A DNA stretch of 46,715 nt from Lentilactobacillus hilgardii DSM 20176 = ATCC 8290 (lineage in GTDB: Bacteria; Bacillota; Bacilli; Lactobacillales; Lactobacillaceae), in assembly GCF_000159315.1 (NCBI RefSeq), contig NZ_GG669993.1, forward strand, positions 294,380 through 341,094. The letters are read 5' to 3'. The translations under genes and the position numbers were made by a program. Below the pieces are notes generated by a model that did not search any database, was not told the origin of the DNA, and saw only the letters and a list, made by a program, of their open reading frames with translations. Shown here piece by piece: positions 1 to 8,096 of this stretch (its first letter is position 1; every line of letters begins with the position of its first letter).

Positions 1-29
1 ATCCAGGTCAAAAGTTGAAGGTTAAATAA
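1..29 (+). CDS. C-terminal end of a probable LysM-domain protein (partial)
   Basis: Only the last eight codons lie in the window. Reading from base 3 they give PGQKLKVK followed by TAA at 27-29, which looks like the end of a LysM peptidoglycan-binding repeat (typically PGQKLKV). A LysM protein directly upstream of cmk is a common arrangement in lactobacilli, so context agrees. The evidence is short, so the family call is an inference. The other two frames also stop within 25 bases. Confidence 0.45.
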
Positions 30-52
30 GTCTGCCAAGGCTTATTTTTCTT
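24..52 (+). terminator. Intrinsic terminator after the LysM gene
   Basis: AAATAAGTC (24-32) pairs with GGCTTATTT (39-47), with one T-G wobble and a six-base loop, followed by TTCTT. The stem starts within the stop codon region of the upstream gene. Confidence 0.6.
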
Positions 53-80
53 GTCATAATATTAATACTGGACTTATTAG
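51..80 (+). promoter_or_regulatory. Candidate promoter for cmk
   Basis: TTGTCA (51-56) and TATTAG (75-80) are separated by 18 bases. The -35 match is good and the -10 is mediocre. It lies immediately after the terminator and 85 bases before cmk. Confidence 0.3.
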
Positions 81-164
81 CTAAATTTATTAAAATTAAA
101 TGCGGGTATCGGTGATGTTAACCGAAAACCGTTTTAACTAAATTCAAGACAAGTTAGGAATGTA

Positions 165-851
165 ATGATGCATAAAAATGGATTACAAGTAGCAATTGAT
201 GGACCAGCTTCTGCTGGTAAAAGTACGGTTGCCAAACTCGTGGCAAAACAATTTAATTATATTTATTGTGATACCGGCGCAATGTATCGAGCAGTCACTT
301 TAAAAACAATCCGCAGTGGGATTTCTTTGGACAATGAAAAGGAGATCTCAGCTATTGTTCGGAATTCAAAAATTACGTTTGCACCGGATGAAAACGGACA
401 AAAGGTTTTCATCGACGGCGATGAAATTACACAAGACATTCGTTCAGAAAATGTTACAAATTCAGTTTCTGCTGTTGCAGCAATCGCTGATGTCCGAAAG
501 CAACTCAGTGCTCAGCAACAAGAAATCGCCAAAGATGGCGGTATTGTGATGGATGGCAGAGACATCGGAACTGCCGTTTTACCTCGGGCTGAGGTGAAAA
601 TTTTCTTGATAGCCAGTGTGGAAGAACGTGCCAAAAGGCGGTACAAAGAAAACATCCAAAAGGGAATTAATACGCCACTTGAAGAACTACAGTTAGAAAT
701 CGAAGCGAGAGACTACAAAGATTCTCATCGCAAGATTTCTCCGCTTACAAAAGCTGATGATGCGACAGAGATTGATACAACAGCACTTTCAATTGAAAAA
801 GTGGTTTCAGAAATTGCAAAAGTGATTAATTTGAAATTGAATCTTAACTAA
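165..851 (+). CDS. cmk: Cytidylate kinase
   Basis: Cytosolic kinase that phosphorylates CMP and dCMP to the diphosphates using ATP, in pyrimidine nucleotide recycling. The 228-residue length is normal for the family. The P-loop GPASAGKST is at residues 14-22, the Cmk motif DGRDIGT lies near residue 128, and the arginine-rich lid (ERAKRRYKEN) follows. The start is one of two adjacent ATGs (165 or 168) with a weak TTAGGA upstream. cmk-rpsA-der is a conserved order in Firmicutes. Confidence 0.95.
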   Translation: MMHKNGLQVAIDGPASAGKSTVAKLVAKQFNYIYCDTGAMYRAVTLKTIRSGISLDNEKEISAIVRNSKITFAPDENGQKVFIDGDEITQDIRSENVTNSVSAVAAIADVRKQLSAQQQEIAKDGGIVMDGRDIGTAVLPRAEVKIFLIASVEERAKRRYKENIQKGINTPLEELQLEIEARDYKDSHRKISPLTKADDATEIDTTALSIEKVVSEIAKVINLKLNLN

Positions 852-927
852 TTGGTCAATTAACTGGTAATATGAGTGAATTTAAGATAAAATTATGATT
901 AGAGTTGTTTCAAGGAGGAATTGTTTG

Positions 928-2169
928 ATGAGTGAAAATGCAAATAATGATAAAAACGATCTATTGAACGCTTTAAATAGCGTTAGTGAAGTTAACGTAG
1001 GTGACGTTGTCACCGGTGAAGTCCTTGCGAAGGATGATGAGCAACAATTGATCGTTGGGATTGACGATACAGGTGTTGAAGGTGTTGTTCCTCAACGTGA
1101 ATTGTCATCTTCCCAAAATTTTGATGATATCAAGCAAGGCGATAAGCTTCAGTTGGTAGTTACATCAAGAATCGGTAGCGATAAAGAGGGCGGCAGCTTT
1201 CTACTTTCATCACGTCGGTTAGAAGCACGTAAGGTTTGGGATGAGTTGGCTGAAAAGTCAAAGAACGGTGAAACAATTACCGCTAAAGTTTCTCAAGCAG
1301 TTAAAGGTGGATTGGTCGTTGATGCTGGCGTTCGTGGATTTATTCCTGCATCAATGATCTCAGACCATTATGTTGAAGATCTCAACCAATTCAAGAATCA
1401 AGAACTTGAATTAAAGATTATTGAAATTGATCCAGTTGCAAACCGTTTAATTCTTTCACACAAAGCAATTCTTCAGGCTCAAAAAGCTGAAGAACGTGAA
1501 AAGTTAATGGATACTCTTCACGAAGGTGACATTGTTGAAGGTAAAGTTGCTCGTTTAACCAATTTTGGCGCATTTGTTGATTTAGGTGGCATGGACGGAT
1601 TAGTTCATGTTTCCCAAATCGCTTATGAACGAGTTGAGAAGCCTTCAGATGTTCTTAAAGTTGGTCAAGAAGTTAAGGTTAAAGTATTGTCAGTTGACTT
1701 TGATCGTAACCGTATTTCACTTTCCATCAAACAAACTCTTCCAGAACCTTGGGACGGAATCGAAGAAAAAGCACCTGCTGGCAGCGTTCTTGAAGGAACC
1801 GTTAAGCGTTTAGTTGATTTTGGTGCCTTCGTCGAAGTATTTCCTGGTGTTGAAGGCCTTGTCCACATTTCACAGATTGCTCATGAACATATTGCTACAC
1901 CGGGTGATGTTCTAAAAGTTGGTGAAAAGATTAAGGTTAAGGTTCTCGATGTTGATCCTGATCGAAAGCGTTTAGCACTTTCGATCAAAGCTTTGACTGA
2001 TAAGCCAAAGGAATCTTCTTCATCATCGAAGAGTTCAAACAGACGACCATCAACAAATGTCGATAATAATTCTAGAAACAATGCGCCTGATGAAGAAACC
2101 GGCTTTACGTTTGGTGATATCATTGGTAACGAATTGAAAAAGAATTCTGACGACGATAACAATAACTAA
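928..2169 (+). CDS. rpsA: 30S ribosomal protein S1
   Basis: RNA-binding protein of the small ribosomal subunit family, with 413 residues and four S1 (OB-fold) repeats at about 22-97, 112-180, 199-269 and 284-354. The last two are the best conserved ([19 protein letters not shown]). The tail from 355 is Ser/Asn/Asp rich. The start at 928 is chosen because AAGGAGG sits 9 bases upstream; an in-frame ATG at 895 would add 11 residues without a ribosome-binding site. Four-repeat forms are usual in low-GC Gram-positives, where the protein is less central to initiation than the six-repeat E. coli form (family knowledge). Confidence 0.95.
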   Translation: MSENANNDKNDLLNALNSVSEVNVGDVVTGEVLAKDDEQQLIVGIDDTGVEGVVPQRELSSSQNFDDIKQGDKLQLVVTSRIGSDKEGGSFLLSSRRLEARKVWDELAEKSKNGETITAKVSQAVKGGLVVDAGVRGFIPASMISDHYVEDLNQFKNQELELKIIEIDPVANRLILSHKAILQAQKAEEREKLMDTLHEGDIVEGKVARLTNFGAFVDLGGMDGLVHVSQIAYERVEKPSDVLKVGQEVKVKVLSVDFDRNRISLSIKQTLPEPWDGIEEKAPAGSVLEGTVKRLVDFGAFVEVFPGVEGLVHISQIAHEHIATPGDVLKVGEKIKVKVLDVDPDRKRLALSIKALTDKPKESSSSSKSSNRRPSTNVDNNSRNNAPDEETGFTFGDIIGNELKKNSDDDNNN

Positions 2170-2240
2170 AAAACAGTTTTTACTGTTTTGTGAGGGAGGT
2201 CGAGACAACGCGTCATCGTTTGTCTCTGACCTCTTTCTTT
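2170..2240 (+). terminator. Tandem hairpins between rpsA and der
   Basis: The first hairpin is AAAACAGT (2170-2177) against ACTGTTTT (2182-2189). The second and stronger has GAGGTCGAGACAA (2196-2208) pairing with TTGTCTC (2220-2226) and GACCTC (2228-2233), one bulged T, then TTTCTTT. Its arm resembles those at 5786-5800 and 12486-12500. Confidence 0.75.
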
Positions 2241-2274
2241 ATGCTTTAAATGAAAAATAAAGGAGGCTTTCATA

Positions 2275-3582
2275 ATGGCTATGCCAACGGTTGCGTTTAT
2301 TGGACGCCCAAATGTTGGAAAATCAACCATTTTTAATCGAATTGCCGGAGACCGGATTTCGATTGTTGAAGATACACCGGGCGTGACTCGAGATCGAATC
2401 TATACTCACGCAGAATGGTTAGCAAATGAATTTGCTATGATTGATACTGGTGGTATTCAAATTAGCGATGCACCTTTCAACACACAAATTAAAAATCAAG
2501 CCGAGATTGCAATTGAAGAAGCTGACGTGATTGTATTTATTGTCAGTGCCAAAGAAGGCTTAACCAGTGATGATGAGCAGGTAGCTAAAATTCTTTATCG
2601 AAGTGACAAACCAGTCGTTTTAGCAGTTAATAAAGCAGATAATCCAGATGCTCGTGAAGATATTTACGATTTTTACGCACTTGGTTTTGGTGACCCAATG
2701 CCGATTTCAGGTGTCCATGGAACTGGGATTGGTGATTTGCTTGACAAAATTGTCGAAAAATTCCCAAAAGAAACTGGGAATGTGCCCAACGACGATATTC
2801 GCTTCAGTATTATTGGTCGGCCAAACGTTGGAAAATCTTCTCTGGTAAATGCTATTCTCGGTGAAAATAGAGTGATTGTTTCCGATGTTGCCGGTACAAC
2901 CCGTGATGCAATCGATACACGGTTTGAGGCAGACAACATCAAGTTTACAATGGTTGATACAGCCGGAATCCGTAAACGAGGCAAGGTATACGAGAATACC
3001 GAACGCTACAGTGTCATGCGGGCAATGAAAGCTATTGACCAAAGTGACGTTATTTTGTTTGTTATCAATGCTGAAGGAGGCATTCGTGAACAGGATAAAA
3101 AAGTTGCCGGTTATGCTCATGAAGCTGGAAAGGCAATTATTACCGTTGTTAATAAGTGGGATACGCTAAAGAAAACGAATCATACACAGCAGGATTTCGA
3201 AACTTTAATTCGAAATGAGTTCCAGTATATGGCTTATTCACCAATCATCTTCGTATCTGCTAAAACAAAACAGAGAATTGAGCAGTTACCGGCTCTTATC
3301 AAACGGGTTTATGACAATCATGAAAAACGTGTCCAATCCTCTGCTCTTAACGATGTGATTATGGATGCGGTCGCTGTTCATCCAACACCAACGGTTAATG
3401 GCAAAAGGCTGCGTATTTATTATGCAACTCAGGTTGTCTCTGGACCGCCAACCTTTGTTGTCTTCGTCAACAATCCGGATTTAATGCATTTTTCTTATGT
3501 CCGATTCCTGGAAAATCAAATTCGTGATAATTTTGATTTTAGCGGAACGCCGATTCGGATTATTAAAAGAAGCCGAAAATAA
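2275..3582 (+). CDS. der: Ribosome assembly GTPase Der (EngA)
   Basis: Essential double-GTPase needed for maturation of the 50S subunit. The protein has 435 residues, the normal length. The first G domain carries GRPNVGKST at 10-18, DTPG near 33 and NKAD near 119. The second carries GRPNVGKSS at 181-189, DTAG near 228 and NKWD near 290. A C-terminal KH-like domain starts near 350. The ribosome-binding site AAAGGAGG lies just ahead of the ATG. A strong hairpin separates it from rpsA, so it may rely on readthrough or a promoter I could not pick out. Confidence 0.96.
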   Translation: MAMPTVAFIGRPNVGKSTIFNRIAGDRISIVEDTPGVTRDRIYTHAEWLANEFAMIDTGGIQISDAPFNTQIKNQAEIAIEEADVIVFIVSAKEGLTSDDEQVAKILYRSDKPVVLAVNKADNPDAREDIYDFYALGFGDPMPISGVHGTGIGDLLDKIVEKFPKETGNVPNDDIRFSIIGRPNVGKSSLVNAILGENRVIVSDVAGTTRDAIDTRFEADNIKFTMVDTAGIRKRGKVYENTERYSVMRAMKAIDQSDVILFVINAEGGIREQDKKVAGYAHEAGKAIITVVNKWDTLKKTNHTQQDFETLIRNEFQYMAYSPIIFVSAKTKQRIEQLPALIKRVYDNHEKRVQSSALNDVIMDAVAVHPTPTVNGKRLRIYYATQVVSGPPTFVVFVNNPDLMHFSYVRFLENQIRDNFDFSGTPIRIIKRSRK

Positions 3583-3829
3583 GCTTCTCACTAATTTCTT
3601 ACTTTGTGAAGCTTTCGAAAGCATTGATTTCAAAGGCATCCGAACAATTTTATCCATCTCAATCACAAACTGCCGATTGCTTGGAGATTTCCGAATTAAA
3701 AGGTTGGAAAAAGGGACCAAAGTTCGCGAATAACAAAGGTTTTGTTAGAATATCACGACTTGATTTCTTAAAAAAAAGAGTCAAAATTGTTAAAACTCGG
3801 TGATTTCAATAGTAAATTAGATAAAAACA
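3583..3829 (+). other. Non-coding gap between der and the hup promoter
   Basis: No convincing gene. An imperfect inverted repeat, AAGCTTCtCAC (3581-3591) against GTGAAGCTT (3606-3614), runs into the palindrome GCTTTCGAAAGC (3610-3621), without a T run, so a der terminator is not clear. A GTG-initiated basic 65-codon frame (3606-3803) has no ribosome-binding site and I do not call it. Confidence 0.4.
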
Positions 3830-3858
3830 TTGCAATGACGGCATTCTTCTGCTATATT
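3830..3858 (+). promoter_or_regulatory. Promoter of hup
   Basis: TTGCAA (3830-3835), a 17-base spacer and TATATT (3853-3858). Transcription from about 3865 would give a leader of roughly 100 bases that holds a small hairpin, TGATTC-CAAC-GAATCA (3901-3916), before the ribosome-binding site. Confidence 0.65.
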
Positions 3859-3964
3859 TGAAAAAGAAATGATGCTTCAACTGCGTCGTTTTAGCAATTC
3901 TGATTCCAACGAATCAAGTTTGTGATGTTTTACATACCTATCTTTGAGGGAGGTGAATACACTC

Positions 3965-4240
3965 ATGGCAAACAAAGCAGAATTAGTAACTAACGTCGCC
4001 ACAGAAACTGGCTTGACTAAGAAAGATGCTACAGCAGCTGTGGATGCAGTATTTGATTCAATCCAAGCTAGCTTGGCAAAAGGCGAAAAGGTTCAATTGA
4101 TCGGCTTCGGTAACTTCGAAGTACGTCAACGTGCAGCTCGTAAGGGTCGCAACCCACAAACAGGTCAAGAAATTCAAATTCCTGCAAGCAAGGTACCAGC
4201 TTTTAAACCTGGTAAGGCGCTTAAGGATGCTGTTAAATAG
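3965..4240 (+). CDS. hup: DNA-binding protein HU
   Basis: Small histone-like nucleoid protein that bends DNA as a dimer. The 91-residue length is standard. The N-terminal helical dimerisation part is followed by [21 protein letters not shown], the HU signature at the base of the DNA-binding arms, with the proline-bearing arm region after it. The start is ATG 3965, 9 bases after GGGAGGTG; an upstream in-frame start at 3944 would add seven unrelated residues. It has its own promoter and terminator and should be strongly expressed. Confidence 0.96.
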   Translation: MANKAELVTNVATETGLTKKDATAAVDAVFDSIQASLAKGEKVQLIGFGNFEVRQRAARKGRNPQTGQEIQIPASKVPAFKPGKALKDAVK

Positions 4241-4252
4241 TATTCATCTGTT

Positions 4253-4287
4253 AAGTCAGAACGGCAATTGTCGGACTGGCTTTTTTG
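4253..4287 (+). terminator. Terminator of hup
   Basis: AGTC (4254-4257) and GACT (4274-4277) bracket a CGGCAATTGTCG palindrome, followed by TGGC and a run of six T. Confidence 0.55.
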
Positions 4288-4316
4288 TTACTATTTGTTA
4301 CCAATGGAGGAATTTT

Positions 4317-5585
4317 ATGAGTTATTCACAAACTGCATTAGATCAGCTCGAACGAGGTCAACTTGACGAGTTTGAGCAATCTTTTAAAAAAGCATTAACA
4401 AACGATTCTGACGACATATTATATTCGTTGGCCGAGGAACTGTATTCGTTGGGATTTTCCAACTATTCCAAGACAATTTATGAACAACTACTAACCAAAT
4501 TTCCCGATGATGATTCAATTAAAATCAATTTAGCAGAATTAGCCATTGATGTGGATAACGATGATTTGGCACTTAACTATCTCTCTCAGATTTCAGAGCA
4601 ATCGGCCGAATACGTTCGCTCTTTGATGGTTTCAGCCGATTTATACCAGACTCAAGGTCTCTTTGACGTGAGTGAGCAAAAGCTCTTAGAAGCCCAGAGA
4701 ATCGAACCTGATGAGCCTGTTATTTCGTTTGCACTCGCGGAATTTTACTTTAATACCCGAAATTATCGTAAGGCAATTAATCTATATCTTGATTTAATTA
4801 AATCAGGAACACTTGAACTATCTGCAGTAAATTTGGTTGAACGGTTGGGTGTGTCCTATGCTGAGATCGGTAAGTTTGAACAGGCGCTTGGCTACTTGGA
4901 ACAAATTAAACCGGTTCATATGAATAGCGACGTCAAATTCGAACTTGCATTTACGTACTTTAATTTGAAAGACTATCAAAAAGCCGTTAAAGCCTTTACA
5001 GATTTACGAGATTCCGATCCACAATATAGTTCTCTGTATCCTTACCTGGCTGATTCATATGTTGAATTAAAACAAACAGATTATGCACTTAAAACCATTC
5101 AAGAAGGCATTTCCATCGACCAATTTAATGAAAAAATTTGGCAAAAAGCCGGTCAGATTGCAACGATGGCTGGAGAGGATGAATTGGCACTAAAATACCT
5201 TAAAAAGGGCCATGAGATCGCGCCTGAGGATATGGAAATCCTTAATCTGATATCTGACTGGTATATTATCCATGAACAATACAAGGACAATCTGAAGCTT
5301 TTAGAGCCATTGGAAGAAGACCATGTCTTTGATGCACATTTGGCCTATAATCTGGCCCAATCATATCAAGATGCGGGTGAATTTAAAAAAGCCGCCAGTA
5401 ATTACGAACTGGCAAGTCACGAATTAAATGATAATCCTGAGTTCTTAAAACATGCTGCGTTGTTTTATCGTGAAAACGGTCATGTAAAAGAAGAACGTCG
5501 CTATCTTAAACGTTATTTGGTGCTGGTGCCTAACGATATGGAAATGGCCTCGATGTATGAGGAAGATGAAAACGAAGATTATTAA
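4317..5585 (+). CDS. Tetratricopeptide-repeat protein (YpiA-like)
   Basis: A 422-residue soluble protein built almost entirely of TPR-like helix pairs; examples of the repeat pattern are AEFYFNTRNYRKAINLY, AFTYFNLKDYQKAVKAF and LAQSYQDAGEFKKAASNYE. No signal peptide or membrane segment. It resembles B. subtilis YpiA, of unproven function; TPR arrays normally serve as protein-binding scaffolds. The C-terminus is acidic. The start is ATG 4317, preceded by TGGAGG at 7 bases; the frame stays open upstream into hup but without another initiation signal. It follows hup in many lactobacilli. Confidence 0.8.
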   Translation: MSYSQTALDQLERGQLDEFEQSFKKALTNDSDDILYSLAEELYSLGFSNYSKTIYEQLLTKFPDDDSIKINLAELAIDVDNDDLALNYLSQISEQSAEYVRSLMVSADLYQTQGLFDVSEQKLLEAQRIEPDEPVISFALAEFYFNTRNYRKAINLYLDLIKSGTLELSAVNLVERLGVSYAEIGKFEQALGYLEQIKPVHMNSDVKFELAFTYFNLKDYQKAVKAFTDLRDSDPQYSSLYPYLADSYVELKQTDYALKTIQEGISIDQFNEKIWQKAGQIATMAGEDELALKYLKKGHEIAPEDMEILNLISDWYIIHEQYKDNLKLLEPLEEDHVFDAHLAYNLAQSYQDAGEFKKAASNYELASHELNDNPEFLKHAALFYRENGHVKEERRYLKRYLVLVPNDMEMASMYEEDENEDY

Positions 5586-5689
5586 ACCTTACTTCAACAA
5601 ATAGCCTCTTTAATTTCCGCGTACCGTTTCTAATTTAGAATATGATCAGATATTGCTTGGTGACACATGAGCTTTGATCTAGTCATCAT

Positions 5690-5738
5690 AAAAAATGTGA
5701 GACAAGGGACAGAAAGTTGCCCTTTGTTTCACATTTTT
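5690..5738. terminator. Bidirectional terminator between convergent genes
   Basis: An 18-bp stem: AAAAATGTGA (5691-5700) pairs with TCACATTTTT (5729-5738), and GACAAGGG pairs with CCTTTGTT inside it through two G-T wobbles. A and T runs at both ends let it work in both directions. Confidence 0.75.
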
Positions 5739-5758
5739 GTCGGTTATCATTACGATCA

Positions 5759-5800
5759 CAAAAAAAGGGGCCGAGGCAAAATTACTTTTGTCTCAGCCTC
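5759..5800 (-). terminator. Terminator of the YitT-type gene
   Basis: GGGGCCGAGGCAAAA (5767-5781) pairs with TTTTGTCTCAGCCTC (5786-5800) with one mismatch and a four-base loop. On the minus strand the stem ends in a run of eight T (5759-5766). Confidence 0.8.
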
Positions 5801-5816
5801 AAGTTATACATAGCTA

Positions 5817-6707
5817 TTATAATATTTTGAATTTTTTAGGCCGCTTGTAAGTAAATCCCTCGCCAATTGCTTCGTTAACCTCCATAACCGATATAAAGGC
5901 TTCCTTGTCAATGGATTCAACAAGCTTTTTAAGCGTATGAAGTTCGCTTGGTGACACAACACAGTAAACGATATCTTTTCCTTTTCGTGAGTAACCGCCT
6001 TCAGCCTTTAAAAAGGTTGTCCCACGATTCAACTGTTCCATAATGGCTTCGGAAATGGTCGCAGACTGGTTACTGATAATTAAGATTCCCCGAGCAGCAT
6101 AAGCACCTTGTTGTGTAAAATTAACAATCATTGAAAAAATCCATACATAAATCAATGTATAAGCCATTTGGCGAATATCCAGATAAATCAATGATGATAA
6201 AAGAACCAAGACGTCAATTGCCAGCAGTGTTTCCCCCATCTGAACACCCTTGAACCGTTCAAATAGGCGTGCAACAATATCTACGCCACCGGTCGTGCCG
6301 CCAAAACGGTATACAATCCCACAGCCAAAACCGCCAAATAGACCGGCTCCAAGGGCGGCAAGCAGTAAATCGTGTTGAATGTTAATTTCAATAGGAACTC
6401 GCTGCCAGATCCAAAGAAATATTGACAACATTGCGGTACCGTATAATGTGTAAAACATGTCTTTTTTACCTAAATAGCGATAGCCGATTGCGAATAAAGG
6501 AATATTGACCAGAATAGTGGAATAGGCTGGATCCATATGGAAAAGAGCCCTCAAAATCAAAGTAATACCGGTTACGCCACCATCTGCAAGATGATTATAA
6601 ATATTAAAAAATACAATTCCAAACGAATAAATAGCTGAGCCAAGTGCAATGACAACCAAATCAACGACCGAAATATCCAGCTGGAATTTCTTCTTTTTTT
6701 GTGCCAT
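5817..6707 (-). CDS. YitT family membrane protein (DUF161/DUF2179)
   Basis: Predicted integral membrane protein of 296 residues. Residues about 10-200 hold five or six hydrophobic spans with the YitT pattern (YSFGIVFFNIYNHLADGGVTG, GTTGGVDIVARLFER). The last ~90 residues form the soluble DUF2179 domain (KGKDIVYCVVSPSELHTLKKLV). The molecular function of this family is not established. GGAGGGAAAAT precedes the ATG. It is a single-gene unit, diverging from cca and converging on the TPR gene. Confidence 0.85.
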   Translation of the reverse strand: MAQKKKKFQLDISVVDLVVIALGSAIYSFGIVFFNIYNHLADGGVTGITLILRALFHMDPAYSTILVNIPLFAIGYRYLGKKDMFYTLYGTAMLSIFLWIWQRVPIEINIQHDLLLAALGAGLFGGFGCGIVYRFGGTTGGVDIVARLFERFKGVQMGETLLAIDVLVLLSSLIYLDIRQMAYTLIYVWIFSMIVNFTQQGAYAARGILIISNQSATISEAIMEQLNRGTTFLKAEGGYSRKGKDIVYCVVSPSELHTLKKLVESIDKEAFISVMEVNEAIGEGFTYKRPKKFKIL

Positions 6708-6777
6708 ATTTTCCCTCCAATATGATTTTTATGTCTTTCAGTTTGCTTTAAAAAGTCGAACATAATAACAAACACTT

Positions 6778-6807
6778 ATCATAGCAAGGTATCTGTATAA
6801 AAGGCAA
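6778..6807 (-). promoter_or_regulatory. Candidate promoter of the YitT-type gene
   Basis: On the minus strand TTGCCT (6807-6802) and TATGAT (6783-6778) are 18 bases apart, about 70 bases before the gene. Confidence 0.35.
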
Positions 6808-6886
6808 TCTTTTTGACAAACTTTTTTCATGTTCAAATTTCTGTTAGAATTGTTTGGTAAATAAATACAAGATGGATGGCGATACT

Positions 6887-8089
6887 GTGCAAATAAAAAA
6901 CATGCCAAGTGAATTTGAGAAAGCACTGCCAATCCTGCGAAAAATCGAAGCAGCAGGGTATGAAGCATATTTTGTGGGTGGTTCTGTAAGGGATACAATA
7001 TTACAGCGGCCAATTCATGATGTTGATATTGCAACAAGTGCTTATCCAAGTGAGGTAAAGAGTCTTTTCAAAAGAACGGCCGATACCGGAATTGAACATG
7101 GAACCGTGATGATTTTGGATCATGGGACAGGATATGAAGTAACAACTTTCAGAACGGAATCCGGCTATCAGGATTATCGTCGTCCGGATAAGGTTACTTT
7201 CGTCAGATCACTAAAAGAAGATTTAAAACGACGGGATTTTACAATTAATGCATTAGCATTAAGCGAGAACGGTAAAATAACCGACTTGTTTGGTGGCTTG
7301 AATGATATGAGCAAAAAAATTATTCGAGCAGTAGGTGATCCAGAAGAACGTTTTAATGAAGATGCACTGCGAATGATGCGTGCAGTCCGTTTTGCCAGTC
7401 AATTAGACTTTAAAATCGAACAGCAAACATTAACCGGCATTTATGATCACAGTGAGTTACTGAAAAAAATTGCAGTGGAACGAATTCATTCGGAGTTTGT
7501 CAAAATGATGCTAGGTGTTGACGCTAAAAATGGTTTGAACTTAATGATAAAAAGCCAGCTATATCAATTTGTGCCAGATTTTTCCGAACATTTGACAGTA
7601 CTTCAAAAGATTGTCGCTACTCATTTTGATTTGGATAACGAAGTTCAGGTTTGGGCATTGTTTACATCAATGTTTCAGTTCAATCGTGATCAGGTGATCT
7701 CTTTTTTAAAAAGATGGAAGACGGCCAATAAAATAATTAATGATGTTATACTTACAACTGAATTGATTTTTCAGATTAAGTCCCATAAAGTTGGCAATCT
7801 CGAATTATATAAAGCTGGAAAGCAAAATGTTCAAAATGCTGTTGCAATTATTTCCAACTATACAGATTTTGATTCAGCAAAATTGATTAAGGCCTATGAT
7901 CAATTGCCGATTACGACCAAAAAGCAACTCAACGTTACCGGTGGTGACTTAATTAAGCGGGGGATTTTAAATCCGGGTCCAAAGTTGGGAGAAACGCTGG
8001 AGGCATTGGAAAAAGCAGTCATACTTGGTAAAATAAACAATCAGGATTCAGAACTAATTGCTGCGGCAATGGCATTAAATAAGGAATGA
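6887..8089 (+). CDS. cca: CCA-adding tRNA nucleotidyltransferase
   Basis: Class II enzyme that builds or repairs the CCA end of tRNAs from CTP and ATP without a nucleic acid template. The N-terminal head holds FVGGSVRD and the catalytic HDVDIATSA; RRDFTINALAL and EDALRMMRAVRFA follow in the neck. Length is 400 residues with a GTG start at 6887, where the protein begins (M)QIKNMPSEF as family members do; GATGGATGG lies a few bases upstream. The frame also has TTG 6854 and ATG 6872, which would add residues not usual in the family. Upstream TTGACA (6813) and TAGAAT (6845) are 26 bases apart, too far to be one promoter. Confidence 0.93.
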   Translation: MQIKNMPSEFEKALPILRKIEAAGYEAYFVGGSVRDTILQRPIHDVDIATSAYPSEVKSLFKRTADTGIEHGTVMILDHGTGYEVTTFRTESGYQDYRRPDKVTFVRSLKEDLKRRDFTINALALSENGKITDLFGGLNDMSKKIIRAVGDPEERFNEDALRMMRAVRFASQLDFKIEQQTLTGIYDHSELLKKIAVERIHSEFVKMMLGVDAKNGLNLMIKSQLYQFVPDFSEHLTVLQKIVATHFDLDNEVQVWALFTSMFQFNRDQVISFLKRWKTANKIINDVILTTELIFQIKSHKVGNLELYKAGKQNVQNAVAIISNYTDFDSAKLIKAYDQLPITTKKQLNVTGGDLIKRGILNPGPKLGETLEALEKAVILGKINNQDSELIAAAMALNKE

Positions 8090-8096
8090 TTAGTGA

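Noticed and set aside
2707-3120. 137-codon minus-strand frame inside der
   Set aside because: Lies wholly within a well-supported essential gene; composition is what the antisense of der would give.
3610-3621. GCTTTCGAAAGC palindrome as an operator
   Set aside because: Short perfect palindromes of this size arise by chance in AT-rich DNA and it is not near a promoter box.
3606-3803. Basic 65-codon GTG-initiated frame between der and hup
   Set aside because: No ribosome-binding site, no recognisable family, and it ends just before the hup promoter in otherwise non-coding DNA.
6813-6850. TTGACA and TAGAAT ahead of cca as a promoter
   Set aside because: The spacing is 26 bases, outside the functional range, and no better partner for either box was found.
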